From Novosphingobium sp. MW5 (lineage in GTDB: Bacteria; Pseudomonadota; Alphaproteobacteria; Sphingomonadales; Sphingomonadaceae): a stretch of DNA of 64,000 nt. The translations under genes and the position numbers were made by a program. Shown here one piece after another: positions 16,600 to 27,990 of this stretch; position 1 is the first letter of the stretch; each line of letters starts with the position of its first letter. The notes below the pieces were generated by a model. That model searched no databases and was not told the origin of the DNA. It was given only the letters and a program-made list of their open reading frames with translations. The stretch covers positions 3,162,001 through 3,226,000 of the forward strand of contig JAPCWB010000001.1 in NCBI GenBank assembly GCA_025938935.1, read 5' to 3'.

Positions 16600-16631
16600 G
16601 ACTACACCCGTAAACGACTACGGCTGTAAAC
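16600..16631 (-). promoter_or_regulatory. Candidate BlaI-type operator: two tandem 16-bp pseudo-palindromes
   Basis: Directly upstream of the repressor start lie two adjacent 16-base repeats, GACTACACCCGTAAAC (16600-16615) and GACTACGGCTGTAAAC (16616-16631). They match at 13 of 16 positions. Each is an imperfect dyad with GACTAC facing GTTTAC, like MecI/BlaI operators. Position 13 to 44 bases ahead of the start fits autorepression. That this is the operator is inferred from family behaviour. Confidence 0.65.
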
Positions 16632-16661
16632 ATGAAGGCAGGATGAACGGATATGGACGCT

Positions 16662-16751
16662 CCGTCCCCGACTTGATCCGGGACCGGTGGCGTTCAAACT
16701 CGTCCCTTGGAGCCATGAGGCCAGCGGTCCCGGGTCAAGCCCGGGACCACG
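16662..16751. repeat. REPIN-like inverted repeat
   Basis: The ends of this 90-bp stretch, CGTCCCCGACTTGATCCGGG and the complement of GGTCCCGGGTCAAGCCCGGG, form an imperfect inverted repeat with GTCCC and CCGGGACC blocks. This is the type of short palindromic repeat seen in Sphingomonad intergenic regions. It abuts the end of the LLM oxidoreductase gene and may also act as its terminator. Confidence 0.6.
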
Positions 16752-16753
16752 AC

Positions 16754-17812
16754 CTACCCCTTGATATGCGGCAGCACCTTGTCGGCAAACAGCTTCAGCT
16801 GCTCATAAACCATCTCGTAAGGCAGCCCGCCGAAGCTGAAATTCGCCAGCATTTCATAATCGCCAACCATCTCCTTGCGCATCTGGTGGTGGGCGATGAT
16901 CTCTTCCGGCGTGCCGATCATGTTGCCGCCGATATAGTCGGTATAGGCCTTGTGCGCCCCGCCCGCCGCCTCGGCCGCGCGGCCCATGTATTCGTAGGTG
17001 GAATAGCTTGGCAGCGACTTGAAGTGGTCGGACATGAATTCGTAGTGGTTGGCCACCGTCTCGAACATCTTGGAAAAATACTTGTCCGTCCGCCGGCCAA
17101 CCTCGGCCTTGTCAGGGTGCGTCAGCACGAAGTCCGAGATGATGAACGAGGGCGGCTTGCGGTGATGGATTTCCTCGAACTTGGCTCGGTAGGAATTGAT
17201 TTCCGGGATGGCATTGCGCCAGTCGCCCTGGCTGAAACGCAGCGCCTGCGTGCCGAGCCGGGCCGAAACCTCGACCGAGCTGGGCGACATGGTGACCTGC
17301 ACCACCCGGCCTTTCCAGCTCTTCATCGGCCGCGGGCGGACCTCTGTGCGGGGGATCTTGAACCACTTGGTGTCGGCCTCGACAATGCCGGTTTCGAGGC
17401 CTTCCATGATGATCACTGCGGCCTCATCGAACATCTCGCGGCTGTCAGCGAGTTCGACGCCGAACGAGCGGAATTCCCGCCGCGCCGCGCCGCGTCCCAT
17501 GCCGAGGATCATGCGGCCTTCGCTCAGCGCATCGAGCTGCAGTGCCTGCTCCACCACCCGCAGCGGGTTGTTCCACGGCAGGATGACCGCGCCGGTGATC
17601 AGATCAATCTTCGACGTCCGCGCCGCCACATAGGACAGCATGCCGAACGGATCGGGACAGGCCGCATAGTCGGTAAAGTGATGCTCGACCGGCCCGACAT
17701 AATCGAACCCCATCGCCTCGGCCTCAACCGCCAGCTTCGTCTCACGCAGGAAGAACTCGTGATCGGGCGTGCCATCGAGATTCTGGTAACCGAGGTGCAT
17801 GCCGACGCGCAT
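16754..17812 (-). CDS. LLM class flavin-dependent oxidoreductase (luciferase-like)
   Basis: The 352-residue protein has the bacterial luciferase-like barrel: MRVGMHLGYQN at strand 1, AEAMGFDYVGPVEHHFTDY, LITGAVILPWNNPLRVVEQ, LSEGRMILGMGRGAARREF and GTPEEIIAHH near the end. These enzymes use reduced FMN or F420 for monooxygenation. The pattern EHHF with NNPLRVVEQALQLDALS is typical of FMN-type members. The substrate is unknown. No flavin reductase is adjacent. Confidence 0.88.
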   Translation of the reverse strand: MRVGMHLGYQNLDGTPDHEFFLRETKLAVEAEAMGFDYVGPVEHHFTDYAACPDPFGMLSYVAARTSKIDLITGAVILPWNNPLRVVEQALQLDALSEGRMILGMGRGAARREFRSFGVELADSREMFDEAAVIIMEGLETGIVEADTKWFKIPRTEVRPRPMKSWKGRVVQVTMSPSSVEVSARLGTQALRFSQGDWRNAIPEINSYRAKFEEIHHRKPPSFIISDFVLTHPDKAEVGRRTDKYFSKMFETVANHYEFMSDHFKSLPSYSTYEYMGRAAEAAGGAHKAYTDYIGGNMIGTPEEIIAHHQMRKEMVGDYEMLANFSFGGLPYEMVYEQLKLFADKVLPHIKG

Positions 17813-17941
17813 GAGGTGATCCTTTCCCGTGCAGCGAATCGCAGCGTGCGTTCGCCTTGCCGGGCCATAATGTCACCTAGACCGTTTCAATAGCAAGGGC
17901 CTTTGTCGATCAGGCCATATCCGGCCGGAAGGGCACGCTCG

Positions 17942-18889
17942 TCACATCGCCCGCGCCCGGCAGTTCCGCTGACTCTTACCACCGCAGGGGGTAGATTTCG
18001 CAGCCGGCGGAATGGGCGCAGGCGCTGTCACCTTGGGCTTTGCCACGGCTTTCGCTGGTGCGGCTGACTTTGGCGCCGGCTGGTCAAGCTCGCGGACGAT
18101 CAAGGCTTCCGATTTGCCCGAGCCGCTGGCGGCGGTGGGTTTGGCCGCTGATGCGGTAGGCTTCGGCACGGCCATGCTGGCAAATGTGGTCCTTACTGCT
18201 GTGCCAACGGGCACGCTGGGATCCAACCGAACATCAATAATCGTACTGCCGTAGGCGAGATTCGATCGCCGATCATAGGCGACCGGGCCACTTGATGCTT
18301 CATAGAAATCGTTGGAGCGGCACCAGACATTTGCTGGCGATACACCTGCGGCAGCAGCGATCTTGGCTTGCCAAGGAGCAAAATCCTCACTTTTTCGAAC
18401 CGCGAACACCGGAGTCATGTACGCCTTGCGCTCAGAGAGCACTTTTGCCTCATTGCGATACTGGCAATATCCCCAATAAAGGACATTGGGATTCCCAGCT
18501 TCAACAACTCTGTGCTGTTGGCCGCCTGAAAGTTTGCCGAGTTCTATCTCGACTGATTCTAGGGTTGGTCCCTGGACGCACCCACTTTCGCCCATCTGGT
18601 TGGCTTCACCATTTCCACCGGTTAGCAGATAGGCTTCCGCCTCCTGTTTGGCCGCATCTTTGACGGGAGTTCCCTGACCCAGCGGCGAAATAAAGATCCG
18701 TGTGCCGTAGCGACCACGAGCGTGGAAATAGCAGAATCCAAAGCTCTTGTTGCCTGCTTTGGCGGCCGCCGCCTTTGCCGGCTGTGTTTTAGGCTCTGCT
18801 GCCTTGGCCACACTGAAGCCACCCATGGCCAGCGCGGGCGCGGCACACAGGACAGAAAGCAGGAACGGCGAATACGGCAGCAGGCGCAT
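17942..18889 (-). CDS. Exported protein of unknown function
   Basis: The ATG at 18889 is preferred because GGGGAG lies 7 bases upstream; an ATG at 18907 is possible. The 315-residue protein has a signal peptide (MRLLPYSPFLLSVLCAAPALA), a middle region with paired Cys/Trp motifs (SFGFCYFHARGRYGTRIFISP, LYWGYCQYRNEAKV, NVWCRSNDFYEAS) and a Pro/Ala/Lys-rich tail ending in a Cys pair (TPCGGKSQRNCRARAM). I do not recognise the family. The coding region and its upstream flank are visibly more AT-rich than neighbours, which hints at different ancestry. It occupies the place downstream of sdhA where sdhB often sits. Confidence 0.7.
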   Translation of the reverse strand: MRLLPYSPFLLSVLCAAPALAMGGFSVAKAAEPKTQPAKAAAAKAGNKSFGFCYFHARGRYGTRIFISPLGQGTPVKDAAKQEAEAYLLTGGNGEANQMGESGCVQGPTLESVEIELGKLSGGQQHRVVEAGNPNVLYWGYCQYRNEAKVLSERKAYMTPVFAVRKSEDFAPWQAKIAAAAGVSPANVWCRSNDFYEASSGPVAYDRRSNLAYGSTIIDVRLDPSVPVGTAVRTTFASMAVPKPTASAAKPTAASGSGKSEALIVRELDQPAPKSAAPAKAVAKPKVTAPAPIPPAAKSTPCGGKSQRNCRARAM

Positions 18890-18930
18890 CAAGTATCTCC
18901 CCATCAAATCGCAGCGTTCAACGCAGCGAT

Positions 18931-18983
18931 ATTGCCAAAAATGGCAATGCCGATGAGAAAATCGCCAAGGTCACGAAGACCTT
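18931..18983. other. Two small inverted repeats downstream of sdhA
   Basis: ATTGCCA/TGGCAAT (18931-18948, 4-base loop) and AAGGTC/GACCTT (18967-18983, 5-base loop) lie between the sdhA stop and the next start in an AT-rich stretch. They may terminate the sdh transcript or mark a regulatory site; neither has a clear T-run. Confidence 0.4.
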
Positions 18984-18998
18984 AGCATGTAATATACC

Positions 18999-20807
18999 TC
19001 AATAAACCCGCTTCTTCGGCTTGATGTACTCGACATCATCCGTCAGCGTGAACTCATGCACCGGGCGGTAGTCGATCTTCACCGATCCGCCCTTGCCGCC
19101 CCAGCCTTCGAACCAGGCAGCGGTGTGCTTCATCCACTCGGCGTCGTTACGGTCGGGGAAGTCCTCGTGCGCGTGGGCGCCGCGTGATTCCTTGCGGTTC
19201 TGTGCGCCGTGGAGCGTCACAGTCGCCTGGCTGATCAGGTTATCGAGTTCCAGCGTCTCGATCAGGTCCGAATTCCAGATCAGCGAGCGGTCAGTGACCT
19301 TGATGTCCTGCATCTTGGCATAGGTCGCGGCGAGCTTCTTCTTGCCTTCGACCATCAGTTCGTCGTTGCGGAACACTGCGGCGTGGAGGCTCATCGTGCG
19401 TTGCATCTCGTCGCGGATTTCCGCGGTCGAGGACGAGCCCTTGGCGTTGCGGAAGTGATCGAGACGGCCGAGCGCCATGTCGGCGCTGTCCTTGGGCAGC
19501 TCGGCGTGGGCCGACTGCGGCTTGATCAGCTGCTTGAGGCGGTGTCCGGCGGCGCGGCCAAAGACCACGAGATCGATCAGCGAGTTCGAGCCAAGGCGGT
19601 TCGCGCCGTGGACCGAAACGCAGGCCGCTTCGCCCACCGCGAACAGTCCGGGGACGACCGTTTCAGGGTTGCCGTCAGCGCCGATGGTCATCACCTCGCC
19701 GTGGTAGTTCGTCGGGATGCCGCCCATGTTGTAGTGCACGGTCGGCACGACGGGGAGCGGCTGGCGGGTGAGATCCACGCCGGCGAAGATCTTGCCGCTT
19801 TCCGTGATGCCCGGCAGGCGTTCCGCCAGCACCTTGGGATCGATGTGATCGAGGTGGAGGTAGATGTGGTCCTTGTGCGGGCCAACGCCGCGGCCTTCGC
19901 GGATTTCCATCGCCATCGAGCGCGAGACAACGTCACGGCTGGCAAGGTCCTTCGCCGACGGAGCATAGCGCTCCATGAAGCGCTCGCCTTCGGAGTTGGT
20001 CAGGTAACCGCCCTCGCCGCGTGCGCCTTCGGTGATCAGCACGCCCGCGCCGTAAATGCCGGTCGGGTGGAACTGGACGAATTCCATGTCCTGCAGCGGC
20101 AGGCCCGCGCGCAGCACCATGCCGCCGCCGTCACCCGTGCAGGTGTGGGCCGAGGTGGCGGTGTAATAGCAGCGGCCATAACCGCCCGTCGCCAGCACGA
20201 CCGCATGGCTGCGGAAGCGGTGGATCGAGCCATCGTCCATGCAGATGGCGATCACGCCGCGGCACTGACCATTTTCCATGATCAGGTCGATGGCGAAGTA
20301 TTCGATGAAGAAGTCCGCGTCATACTTCAGGCTCTGCTGGTAGAGCGCGTGGAGCATGGCGTGGCCGGTACGGTCCGCCGCGGCGCAGGTGCGCTGCACC
20401 GGCGGGCCTTCGCCCATGTTCTGCATGTGGCCGCCGAACGGGCGCTGGTAGATCGTGCCGTCGGCGTTGCGGCTGAATGGTACGCCGGCGTGCTCCAACT
20501 CGTAAACCGCCTCTGGCGCTTCACGCACCATGTATTCGATCGCGTCCTGATCGCCCAGCCAGTCCGACCCCTTGACGGTGTCGTACATGTGCCAGGTCCA
20601 GTGATCGGGCGTGTTGTTCTTGAGGCTTGCCGCGATGCCGCCCTGTGCTGCCACGGTGTGGCTGCGGGTGGGGAACACCTTGGTGATGCAGGCAGTCTTC
20701 AGCCCGGCTTCGGCCGAACCCATCGTGGCGCGCAGGCCCGAACCGCCGGCGCCGACGACCACGGTGTCATAGGTGTGGTCGATGATCTTGTAAGCAGGGG
20801 CGGTCAT
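18999..20807 (-). CDS. sdhA: Succinate dehydrogenase flavoprotein subunit
   Basis: The 602-residue protein shows the FAD dinucleotide motif [15 protein letters not shown], the FAD-linking His region [16 protein letters not shown], and the active-site segments [23 protein letters not shown] and [22 protein letters not shown]. It oxidises succinate to fumarate in the TCA cycle as part of membrane complex II. The ATG overlaps the sdhD stop by one base. The iron-sulphur subunit gene sdhB is not found downstream or elsewhere in the window. Confidence 0.97.
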   Translation of the reverse strand: MTAPAYKIIDHTYDTVVVGAGGSGLRATMGSAEAGLKTACITKVFPTRSHTVAAQGGIAASLKNNTPDHWTWHMYDTVKGSDWLGDQDAIEYMVREAPEAVYELEHAGVPFSRNADGTIYQRPFGGHMQNMGEGPPVQRTCAAADRTGHAMLHALYQQSLKYDADFFIEYFAIDLIMENGQCRGVIAICMDDGSIHRFRSHAVVLATGGYGRCYYTATSAHTCTGDGGGMVLRAGLPLQDMEFVQFHPTGIYGAGVLITEGARGEGGYLTNSEGERFMERYAPSAKDLASRDVVSRSMAMEIREGRGVGPHKDHIYLHLDHIDPKVLAERLPGITESGKIFAGVDLTRQPLPVVPTVHYNMGGIPTNYHGEVMTIGADGNPETVVPGLFAVGEAACVSVHGANRLGSNSLIDLVVFGRAAGHRLKQLIKPQSAHAELPKDSADMALGRLDHFRNAKGSSSTAEIRDEMQRTMSLHAAVFRNDELMVEGKKKLAATYAKMQDIKVTDRSLIWNSDLIETLELDNLISQATVTLHGAQNRKESRGAHAHEDFPDRNDAEWMKHTAAWFEGWGGKGGSVKIDYRPVHEFTLTDDVEYIKPKKRVY

Positions 20808-21190
20808 CAGGCGGCTCCGAGAGCGATACGGACGATGGAAAACAGGCCGAAAGCGGTTCCGGCGAAAGCGGCAAGGTTGAGCGCGGCGAGCGCGGCGAAC
20901 TTGTTGGCATGGTCATGGACATAGTCCTCGACCACCACCTGCAGGCCCAAGCGCGCGTGCCAGAAAGTGCTGATTACCAGCAGCGCCACGGCGGTCGCCG
21001 GCACCGGCTGCGCGATCCAGTGGTGCACGACCATGTAGGACAGGTTCGGCAGCAGCAGGAACGAGCCGATCAGGTAAGTCAGCAGGATCAGGTTGCCGAT
21101 CGCGGTAAAGCGCTGCAGCAGCCAGTGATGCGTTCCCGAATGCGCCGAACCCAGCGCACGAACGCGGCCGATGGAAGTTCCGTTACCCAT
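20807..21190 (-). CDS. sdhD: Succinate dehydrogenase membrane anchor subunit
   Basis: The 127-residue protein has three membrane helices, an N-terminal [20 protein letters not shown] and the conserved [21 protein letters not shown] with the haem/quinone-region His and Asp-Tyr. Its position between sdhC (11 bases upstream) and sdhA confirms identity. Confidence 0.93.
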   Translation of the reverse strand: MGNGTSIGRVRALGSAHSGTHHWLLQRFTAIGNLILLTYLIGSFLLLPNLSYMVVHHWIAQPVPATAVALLVISTFWHARLGLQVVVEDYVHDHANKFAALAALNLAAFAGTAFGLFSIVRIALGAA

Positions 21191-21201
21191 TGTCAGTTCC
21201 C

Positions 21202-21645
21202 TCAGCGCAGCAGCAGGGCGGCCCAGAAGGCAGCCGTCAGCAGCAGGGCCACGAAGGGCAGCAGCGCCGCCCAGCGGTTGTTGGTGTCAAGCTCGTAACC
21301 GGCGCCGATATCGAGCACGAAGTGGCGCAGGCCCGAAAGCAGGTGCTGGAACATGGCCCAGCTCAGGCCGATCACGATCACCTTGAGCAGCACGCGGATG
21401 GCCGAACGGATAATGTCGGCCCCGCTCCACACCAGGCTGGAAAGATCGGCCCAGACCCACGACTGGAACGTGGCATAGGCATCCGGTCCGGTGGCCAGCG
21501 CGCAGAGCCACCACAGCAGCAGGCCGAGCCCGAAAGTGCCGAGGCCGCTGCCGGTGATGCGGTGCAGGATCGAAAGCGTCATCCCCGGCCCCCAGCGCCA
21601 GATCTGCAGGTGCGGAGAAGTGGGACGTTTTGAGGCCTTGGCCAT
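21202..21645 (-). CDS. sdhC: Succinate dehydrogenase cytochrome b556 subunit
   Basis: From the ATG at 21645 the 147-residue protein reads RPTSPHLQIWRWGPGMTLSI with LHRITGSGL, the SdhC signature, and contains the haem-ligand motif HLLSGLRHFVLD. There are three membrane helices. The open frame extends upstream to 21732, but family alignment starts at MAKASKRP. First gene of the sdhCDA operon; divergent from the SDR at 21810. Confidence 0.94.
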   Translation of the reverse strand: MAKASKRPTSPHLQIWRWGPGMTLSILHRITGSGLGTFGLGLLLWWLCALATGPDAYATFQSWVWADLSSLVWSGADIIRSAIRVLLKVIVIGLSWAMFQHLLSGLRHFVLDIGAGYELDTNNRWAALLPFVALLLTAAFWAALLLR

Positions 21646-21809
21646 CGGGCTGGATTCCCCTGTAGCTAGCTGACTCGCGCGCGAGACACGCGCCTTGCCG
21701 GTTCCCCTTAGCCAAAATGAAGGGCGGCGCAAGCGGCGGTATCAGGGATTGTGGAGGCGATGGGACTCCCGCCCTTGCCCCCGCCTGCGGCTTGGGCCAA
21801 AACCGGACC

Positions 21810-22531
21810 ATGCCAGACGCCTCCACTACCGCCCTAGTCACCGGTTCCTCGCGCGGGATTGGCGCGGCGATTGCCGATGCGCTGCGGGATCGCGGTGTGC
21901 GAGTGATCGGCCATTCGACGCGGGTCAGCGGCGAGGACATGATCGCCGCCGACTTTGCCGAGCCGATCGCCCCGCAATTGCTTTGGGAAGAGGCGCTCGA
22001 TCTTGCCGATGGCCATATCGACATCCTGATCAACAACGCCGGGCTGTTCGAGGCGAACCCGCTCGACGTTTCCGACATCCAGTGGCTCGATGCCCGGGAG
22101 GATACCCTGCGCATCAACCTGACCAGCGCGGCGCAGCTTTCGCGCTTTGCCGTGCGGCACTGGCTGGCAGAAGATACCGGCGGACGGATCGTCCACGTCG
22201 CCAGCCGCGCCGGGCACCGGGGGATTCGCCCGATCACTGGCACTATGCCGCGGCCAAGGGCGGCATGCTGGCGCTGCACAAGACCATCGCGCGGCAATAT
22301 GCGGGCGAAGGCATCATGAGCTATGCCATCACGCCCGGCTTCACCGACACGGCCATGGCGGGGGACTACCTCGCCAGCCGGGGTGGCAGCGGCATCCTGG
22401 CGGACATACCGCTGGGCCGCGTCGCCACGCCGGAGGAGATCGCCTCCATCGCTGTATTTTGCGCGCTCGACGCGCCGGACAGCATGACCGGGGCGACGCT
22501 GGATGCCAATGGGGCGAGCTATGTTCGGTAG
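21810..22531 (+). pseudogene. Short-chain dehydrogenase/reductase, single-base frameshift near 22221
   Basis: The N-terminal two thirds show ALVTGSSRGIGAAIAD, ILINNAGLFEANPLD and the strand IVHVASRAGHRG. Here the frame breaks in a run of five G (22219-22223). The frame two bases on continues DSPDHWHYAAAKGGMLALHK (catalytic Tyr-Lys), YAITPGFTDTAM and a closing GATLDANGASYVR. The span of 722 bases lacks one base; one more G would restore about 240 residues. It is a classical NAD(P)-dependent SDR of unknown substrate. The stop lies inside the start of the metallo-beta-lactamase gene. Confidence 0.84.
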
Positions 22532-23450
22532 GTTTGCGCTTTCCGCCCTGCTCACTCTCTCGCTCACGGTTCCAGCCGCTGCACAGCGCATGGTGCCGCG
22601 TCCCGGGGCGAGCCGGAACATCGCCGCGGCCTGCGCAGGGGTCGATCCGGCGAGCGAGAAGAGCTGGTCCACTCCCGCCCCGCCGGCCCATGTTTTCGGT
22701 AACACGTGGTACGTCGGAACCTGTGGCATCACCGCGCTGCTCGTGGAGACGAAAGCGGGCCTTGTGCTGCTCGACGGCGGCGTGCCCGAGGCGGCACCAA
22801 TGGTGCTCGCCAATATCCGCAAGCTCGGTTTCAACCCGGGTGAGGTACGCTGGATTCTCGTCAGCCATGAACATTGGGACCACGCCGGGGCGCTGGCCGC
22901 CTTGCAGAAGGCAACCGGCGCGCAAGTGATCGCGGGCCCCCGCCAAATGAACGCGCTGATGACCGGGAAGCCTTCGAGCGAAGATCCGCAAGTCCCGTTT
23001 TTCAAGGGCCATGACCTACTGCCGGTCAAGGTTTCGCGCACCATGCCGGACAATGGCCGCCTCACCGTCGGCGCAGTGAGCTTTACCGCGATTGCCACCC
23101 CTGCCCATTCGCCGGGATCGACATCCTGGGTCTGGCGCGAGTGCGAAGGCGGCCTATGCAAGACATTGGCCTATGCGGACAGTGTCAGTACGCCTGCGCC
23201 TGATGACTACCATTTTGGCGACCACCCCAAACGTCTTGGTGAAGTGCGCGAGGGGCTGGCAAAGATGGCCAGAATCTCCTGCGACGTGGTCATCACCCCG
23301 CATCCTTCGGCCAGCGACCTTTTCCGACGAATTTCGGGCACCATCCCGATCAGCGCGTCCAATGGCTGCTTTGCCTATGCCCAGGGCGGCATCGAACGAT
23401 TCCAGAACCGGCTGGTGGTCGAAACCAAGTCGAAGAAGCCGGAAAAATGA
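22521..23450 (+). CDS. Subclass B3 metallo-beta-lactamase, exported
   Basis: The 309-residue protein has a signal peptide (MFGRFALSALLTLSLTVPAAAQ) and the B3 zinc ligands: SHEHWDH (H116, H118, D120, H121), TPAHSPGSTSW (H196) and ITPHPS (H261, equivalent to H263). TWYVGTCGITALLVET and VLLDGG fit the N-terminal strands. B3 enzymes hydrolyse beta-lactams including carbapenems in the periplasm; environmental members vary in activity. It overlaps the SDR end by 11 bases and prmA by 4, so it sits in an operon with a ribosomal methyltransferase and is not on a visible mobile element. Confidence 0.9.
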   Translation: MFGRFALSALLTLSLTVPAAAQRMVPRPGASRNIAAACAGVDPASEKSWSTPAPPAHVFGNTWYVGTCGITALLVETKAGLVLLDGGVPEAAPMVLANIRKLGFNPGEVRWILVSHEHWDHAGALAALQKATGAQVIAGPRQMNALMTGKPSSEDPQVPFFKGHDLLPVKVSRTMPDNGRLTVGAVSFTAIATPAHSPGSTSWVWRECEGGLCKTLAYADSVSTPAPDDYHFGDHPKRLGEVREGLAKMARISCDVVITPHPSASDLFRRISGTIPISASNGCFAYAQGGIERFQNRLVVETKSKKPEK

Positions 23451-24403
23451 GCTGGAAAATCACCGCCTACGCCCCTCGTCCCGTGATCGAGGGCGCTCTG
23501 CTTGCGCATGAGGATGCGTGGGACTGGGACCCGGATATTGTCATTTCGGGGAGCGAAATCGCCGAGGACAAGCCCGACGACTGGCAGCTTGAGGCATGGA
23601 TGCCGGGGAAGCCCGGCAAGGCGGAAAAGGCGGCCATCGCCGGACTTTTTGCCAATGGCGCGCCGAAGTTCGAGATCGAGAAACTGCCCGATGTCGACTG
23701 GCTGACGACGAGCCAGCAGGGGCTGGAACCGATCCGCGCAGGCGCTTTCCACGTCCACACGCCCGAGCACCCCGCGCTGGATGAGCCGGGCCTGCGCGAC
23801 TATTGCATTCCGGCCAGTCAGGCCTTCGGCACCGGCCAGCATGCAACGACCGCCGGGTGCCTTGCCATGCTGACCCACATGAAGGCGCAGGGCCTCGTGG
23901 TGCGCAACCTCGCCGACATCGGCACCGGCACCGGGCTCCTCGCTTTCGCGGGCCTGCACCTCTGGCCGCGCGCCATGGCGACGGCGAGCGACATCGACGC
24001 GGTCTGCGTCGGCGTGGTCGAGGACAATGCCGCCAGCAACGGCGTGCCGATGGGCGGCGGCGCGGGTGAAGTAACCATGCTGGTCGCCGATGGCATGGAG
24101 CACCCGCTGCTGCAGGCACGCGGGCCTTATGACCTTGTCATCGCCAATATCCTTGCCGGACCGCTGATTGGCCTTGCGCCTGACTTTGCCAAGGCATTGG
24201 TACCGGGCGGGCACTTGCTGCTGGCGGGCCTCCTCGAAGCGCAGGAAGCGCAGGTCCGCCGCGCGGCCCGCATGGCCGGAATGCGGCTTGCCGCGCGGCT
24301 GGTGAACGGCGACTGGTCGATCCTCTGGCTGCGCAAGCGCGGAGAGGCGCGGGTGCGGGCTTCGCGCTCCGGCCCTCTGGCCGATTGGTCACGGCGGTGG
24401 TGA
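23447..24403 (+). CDS. prmA: Ribosomal protein L11 methyltransferase
   Basis: The 318-residue protein has the AdoMet-binding core NLADIGTGTGLLAFAGLHL, the upstream CIPASQAFGTGQHATTAGCL characteristic of PrmA, and the catalytic motif YDLVIANILAGPLIGLAPDF (NIL-A-P). It methylates ribosomal protein L11 in the cytoplasm. ATG 23447 overlaps the upstream stop by 4 bases. The last 15 residues are a basic extension. Confidence 0.93.
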   Translation: MSWKITAYAPRPVIEGALLAHEDAWDWDPDIVISGSEIAEDKPDDWQLEAWMPGKPGKAEKAAIAGLFANGAPKFEIEKLPDVDWLTTSQQGLEPIRAGAFHVHTPEHPALDEPGLRDYCIPASQAFGTGQHATTAGCLAMLTHMKAQGLVVRNLADIGTGTGLLAFAGLHLWPRAMATASDIDAVCVGVVEDNAASNGVPMGGGAGEVTMLVADGMEHPLLQARGPYDLVIANILAGPLIGLAPDFAKALVPGGHLLLAGLLEAQEAQVRRAARMAGMRLAARLVNGDWSILWLRKRGEARVRASRSGPLADWSRRW

Positions 24404-24441
24404 GGAAACAATTTTTAACAAACTGCTGAGAGAATGCCTGC

Positions 24442-24822
24442 GTGATCCCACGTAGGTCCCTCTCCGCCCCGATGCAGGGCCAAAGGTCGGCAAACCGGCT
24501 GCGGATGGGCGTGCCGGCAAGCCTGACCTTCACTCACGATCGGCGCCCCTGCCTGCTCGACGACATTTCCGCGAGCGGCGCGCACCTTCGGATTGAGGGC
24601 AATATTGCCAAGGGCAGCATGGCGCAATTCAACTTCCATGAGTTGCACGTTCTCGCCACGGTCGTCTGGACCAAACCCGGCGAATGCGGCGTTCGCTTTG
24701 AAAAACCGCTCGAGCCCGAGGACATGCAGGGCATGCTGTGGATCACCCAGAACCGCGAAGCCTACGATCGGATTTGCAGCAATTCCCATGCCCAGGAATG
24801 GACGCAGGGGATCTGGGAATAG
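24442..24822 (+). CDS. PilZ domain protein
   Basis: The 126-residue protein matches PilZ in layout: RSANRLRMGVPASLTF for the RxxxR region, LLDDISASGAHLRI for the D/NxSxxG motif, then AQFNFHELHVLATVVWTKPGECGVRFEKPL. PilZ domains bind cyclic di-GMP. In this protein the R-x3-R spacing reads R-S-A-N-R, so binding is plausible. It starts at GTG 24442. Stand-alone; no motility genes adjacent. Confidence 0.82.
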   Translation: MIPRRSLSAPMQGQRSANRLRMGVPASLTFTHDRRPCLLDDISASGAHLRIEGNIAKGSMAQFNFHELHVLATVVWTKPGECGVRFEKPLEPEDMQGMLWITQNREAYDRICSNSHAQEWTQGIWE

Positions 24823-24917
24823 CCCGGGCATCGCCGCCGCCCGCCTAGGTGCCACTTACCCTTGCGTCTTTCAAAGACCTTCCCATCTTGTTGATACCTT
24901 TCGGGAAGGGAGAGTTG

Positions 24918-25355
24918 ATGTCGAGTTTCCTGGCCTCCGTGCTGCTCGCGATAATCGCTCTATTGCGCGGCGCTCCTGACACGCCATTCTCGCGAACCAT
25001 TCGCGCCTTGCTGGTGGAGCGGCCCTGCCGCTGGTGGCTAAAACGCACCCGGCGCGAGGCGATCCAGATGCTGGTGCTTGCAGGCTTGTTCCTGTTCGCC
25101 GGCGAGATGGTGATGATCCTGGGCTCGACCGATCTCGTTCTTGCCTATGCGCTCGACCTGTCGATCTATATCGACGCGATCCTGGCCGCTTCCCTTTTGA
25201 CTGTATCCCACCAGGTAGGACGAGTTTTCCGCGGGGTCACAAGCTTGCTGCCCAGCCGGACAGCAAAGCCGAAGCCAAGGGAACGCCGCCGGCGCAAGGC
25301 GGATTGCCGCAAGCCTGCCAACGACGAGGATGGACCGGCGCTGAAGGCGGCCTGA
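24918..25355 (+). CDS. Small membrane protein of unknown function
   Basis: From ATG 24918 (AAGGGAG upstream) the 145-residue protein has a hydrophobic N terminus (SSFLASVLLAIIALL). Two likely membrane segments follow (IQMLVLAGLFLFAGEMVMILG and AYALDLSIYIDAILAASLL), then a strongly basic tail rich in Lys/Arg. I do not recognise a family. It converges on ligA with 3 bases between stops. Confidence 0.6.
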   Translation: MSSFLASVLLAIIALLRGAPDTPFSRTIRALLVERPCRWWLKRTRREAIQMLVLAGLFLFAGEMVMILGSTDLVLAYALDLSIYIDAILAASLLTVSHQVGRVFRGVTSLLPSRTAKPKPRERRRRKADCRKPANDEDGPALKAA

Positions 25356-25358
25356 AAG

Positions 25359-27955
<2,597 letters not shown>

Positions 27956-27990
27956 AACCCAACCTCCGGACCGGACTGAGCCAGCAGGCA

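Noticed and set aside
19209..20924. Long open frame opposite sdhA and similar frames opposite argS, the serine protease and the amidohydrolase
   Set aside because: They are antisense to well-supported genes and result from high-GC codon bias; their products show no recognisable domain.
21287..23161. 624-residue minus-strand open frame across sdhC, the SDR and the lactamase gene
   Set aside because: It is out of frame with sdhC and opposes convincing genes; no motif is visible.
24442..25355. PilZ protein and the small membrane protein at 24918 as one operon with a c-di-GMP role
   Set aside because: The gap and lack of a recognised domain in the second gene give no support for a shared function.
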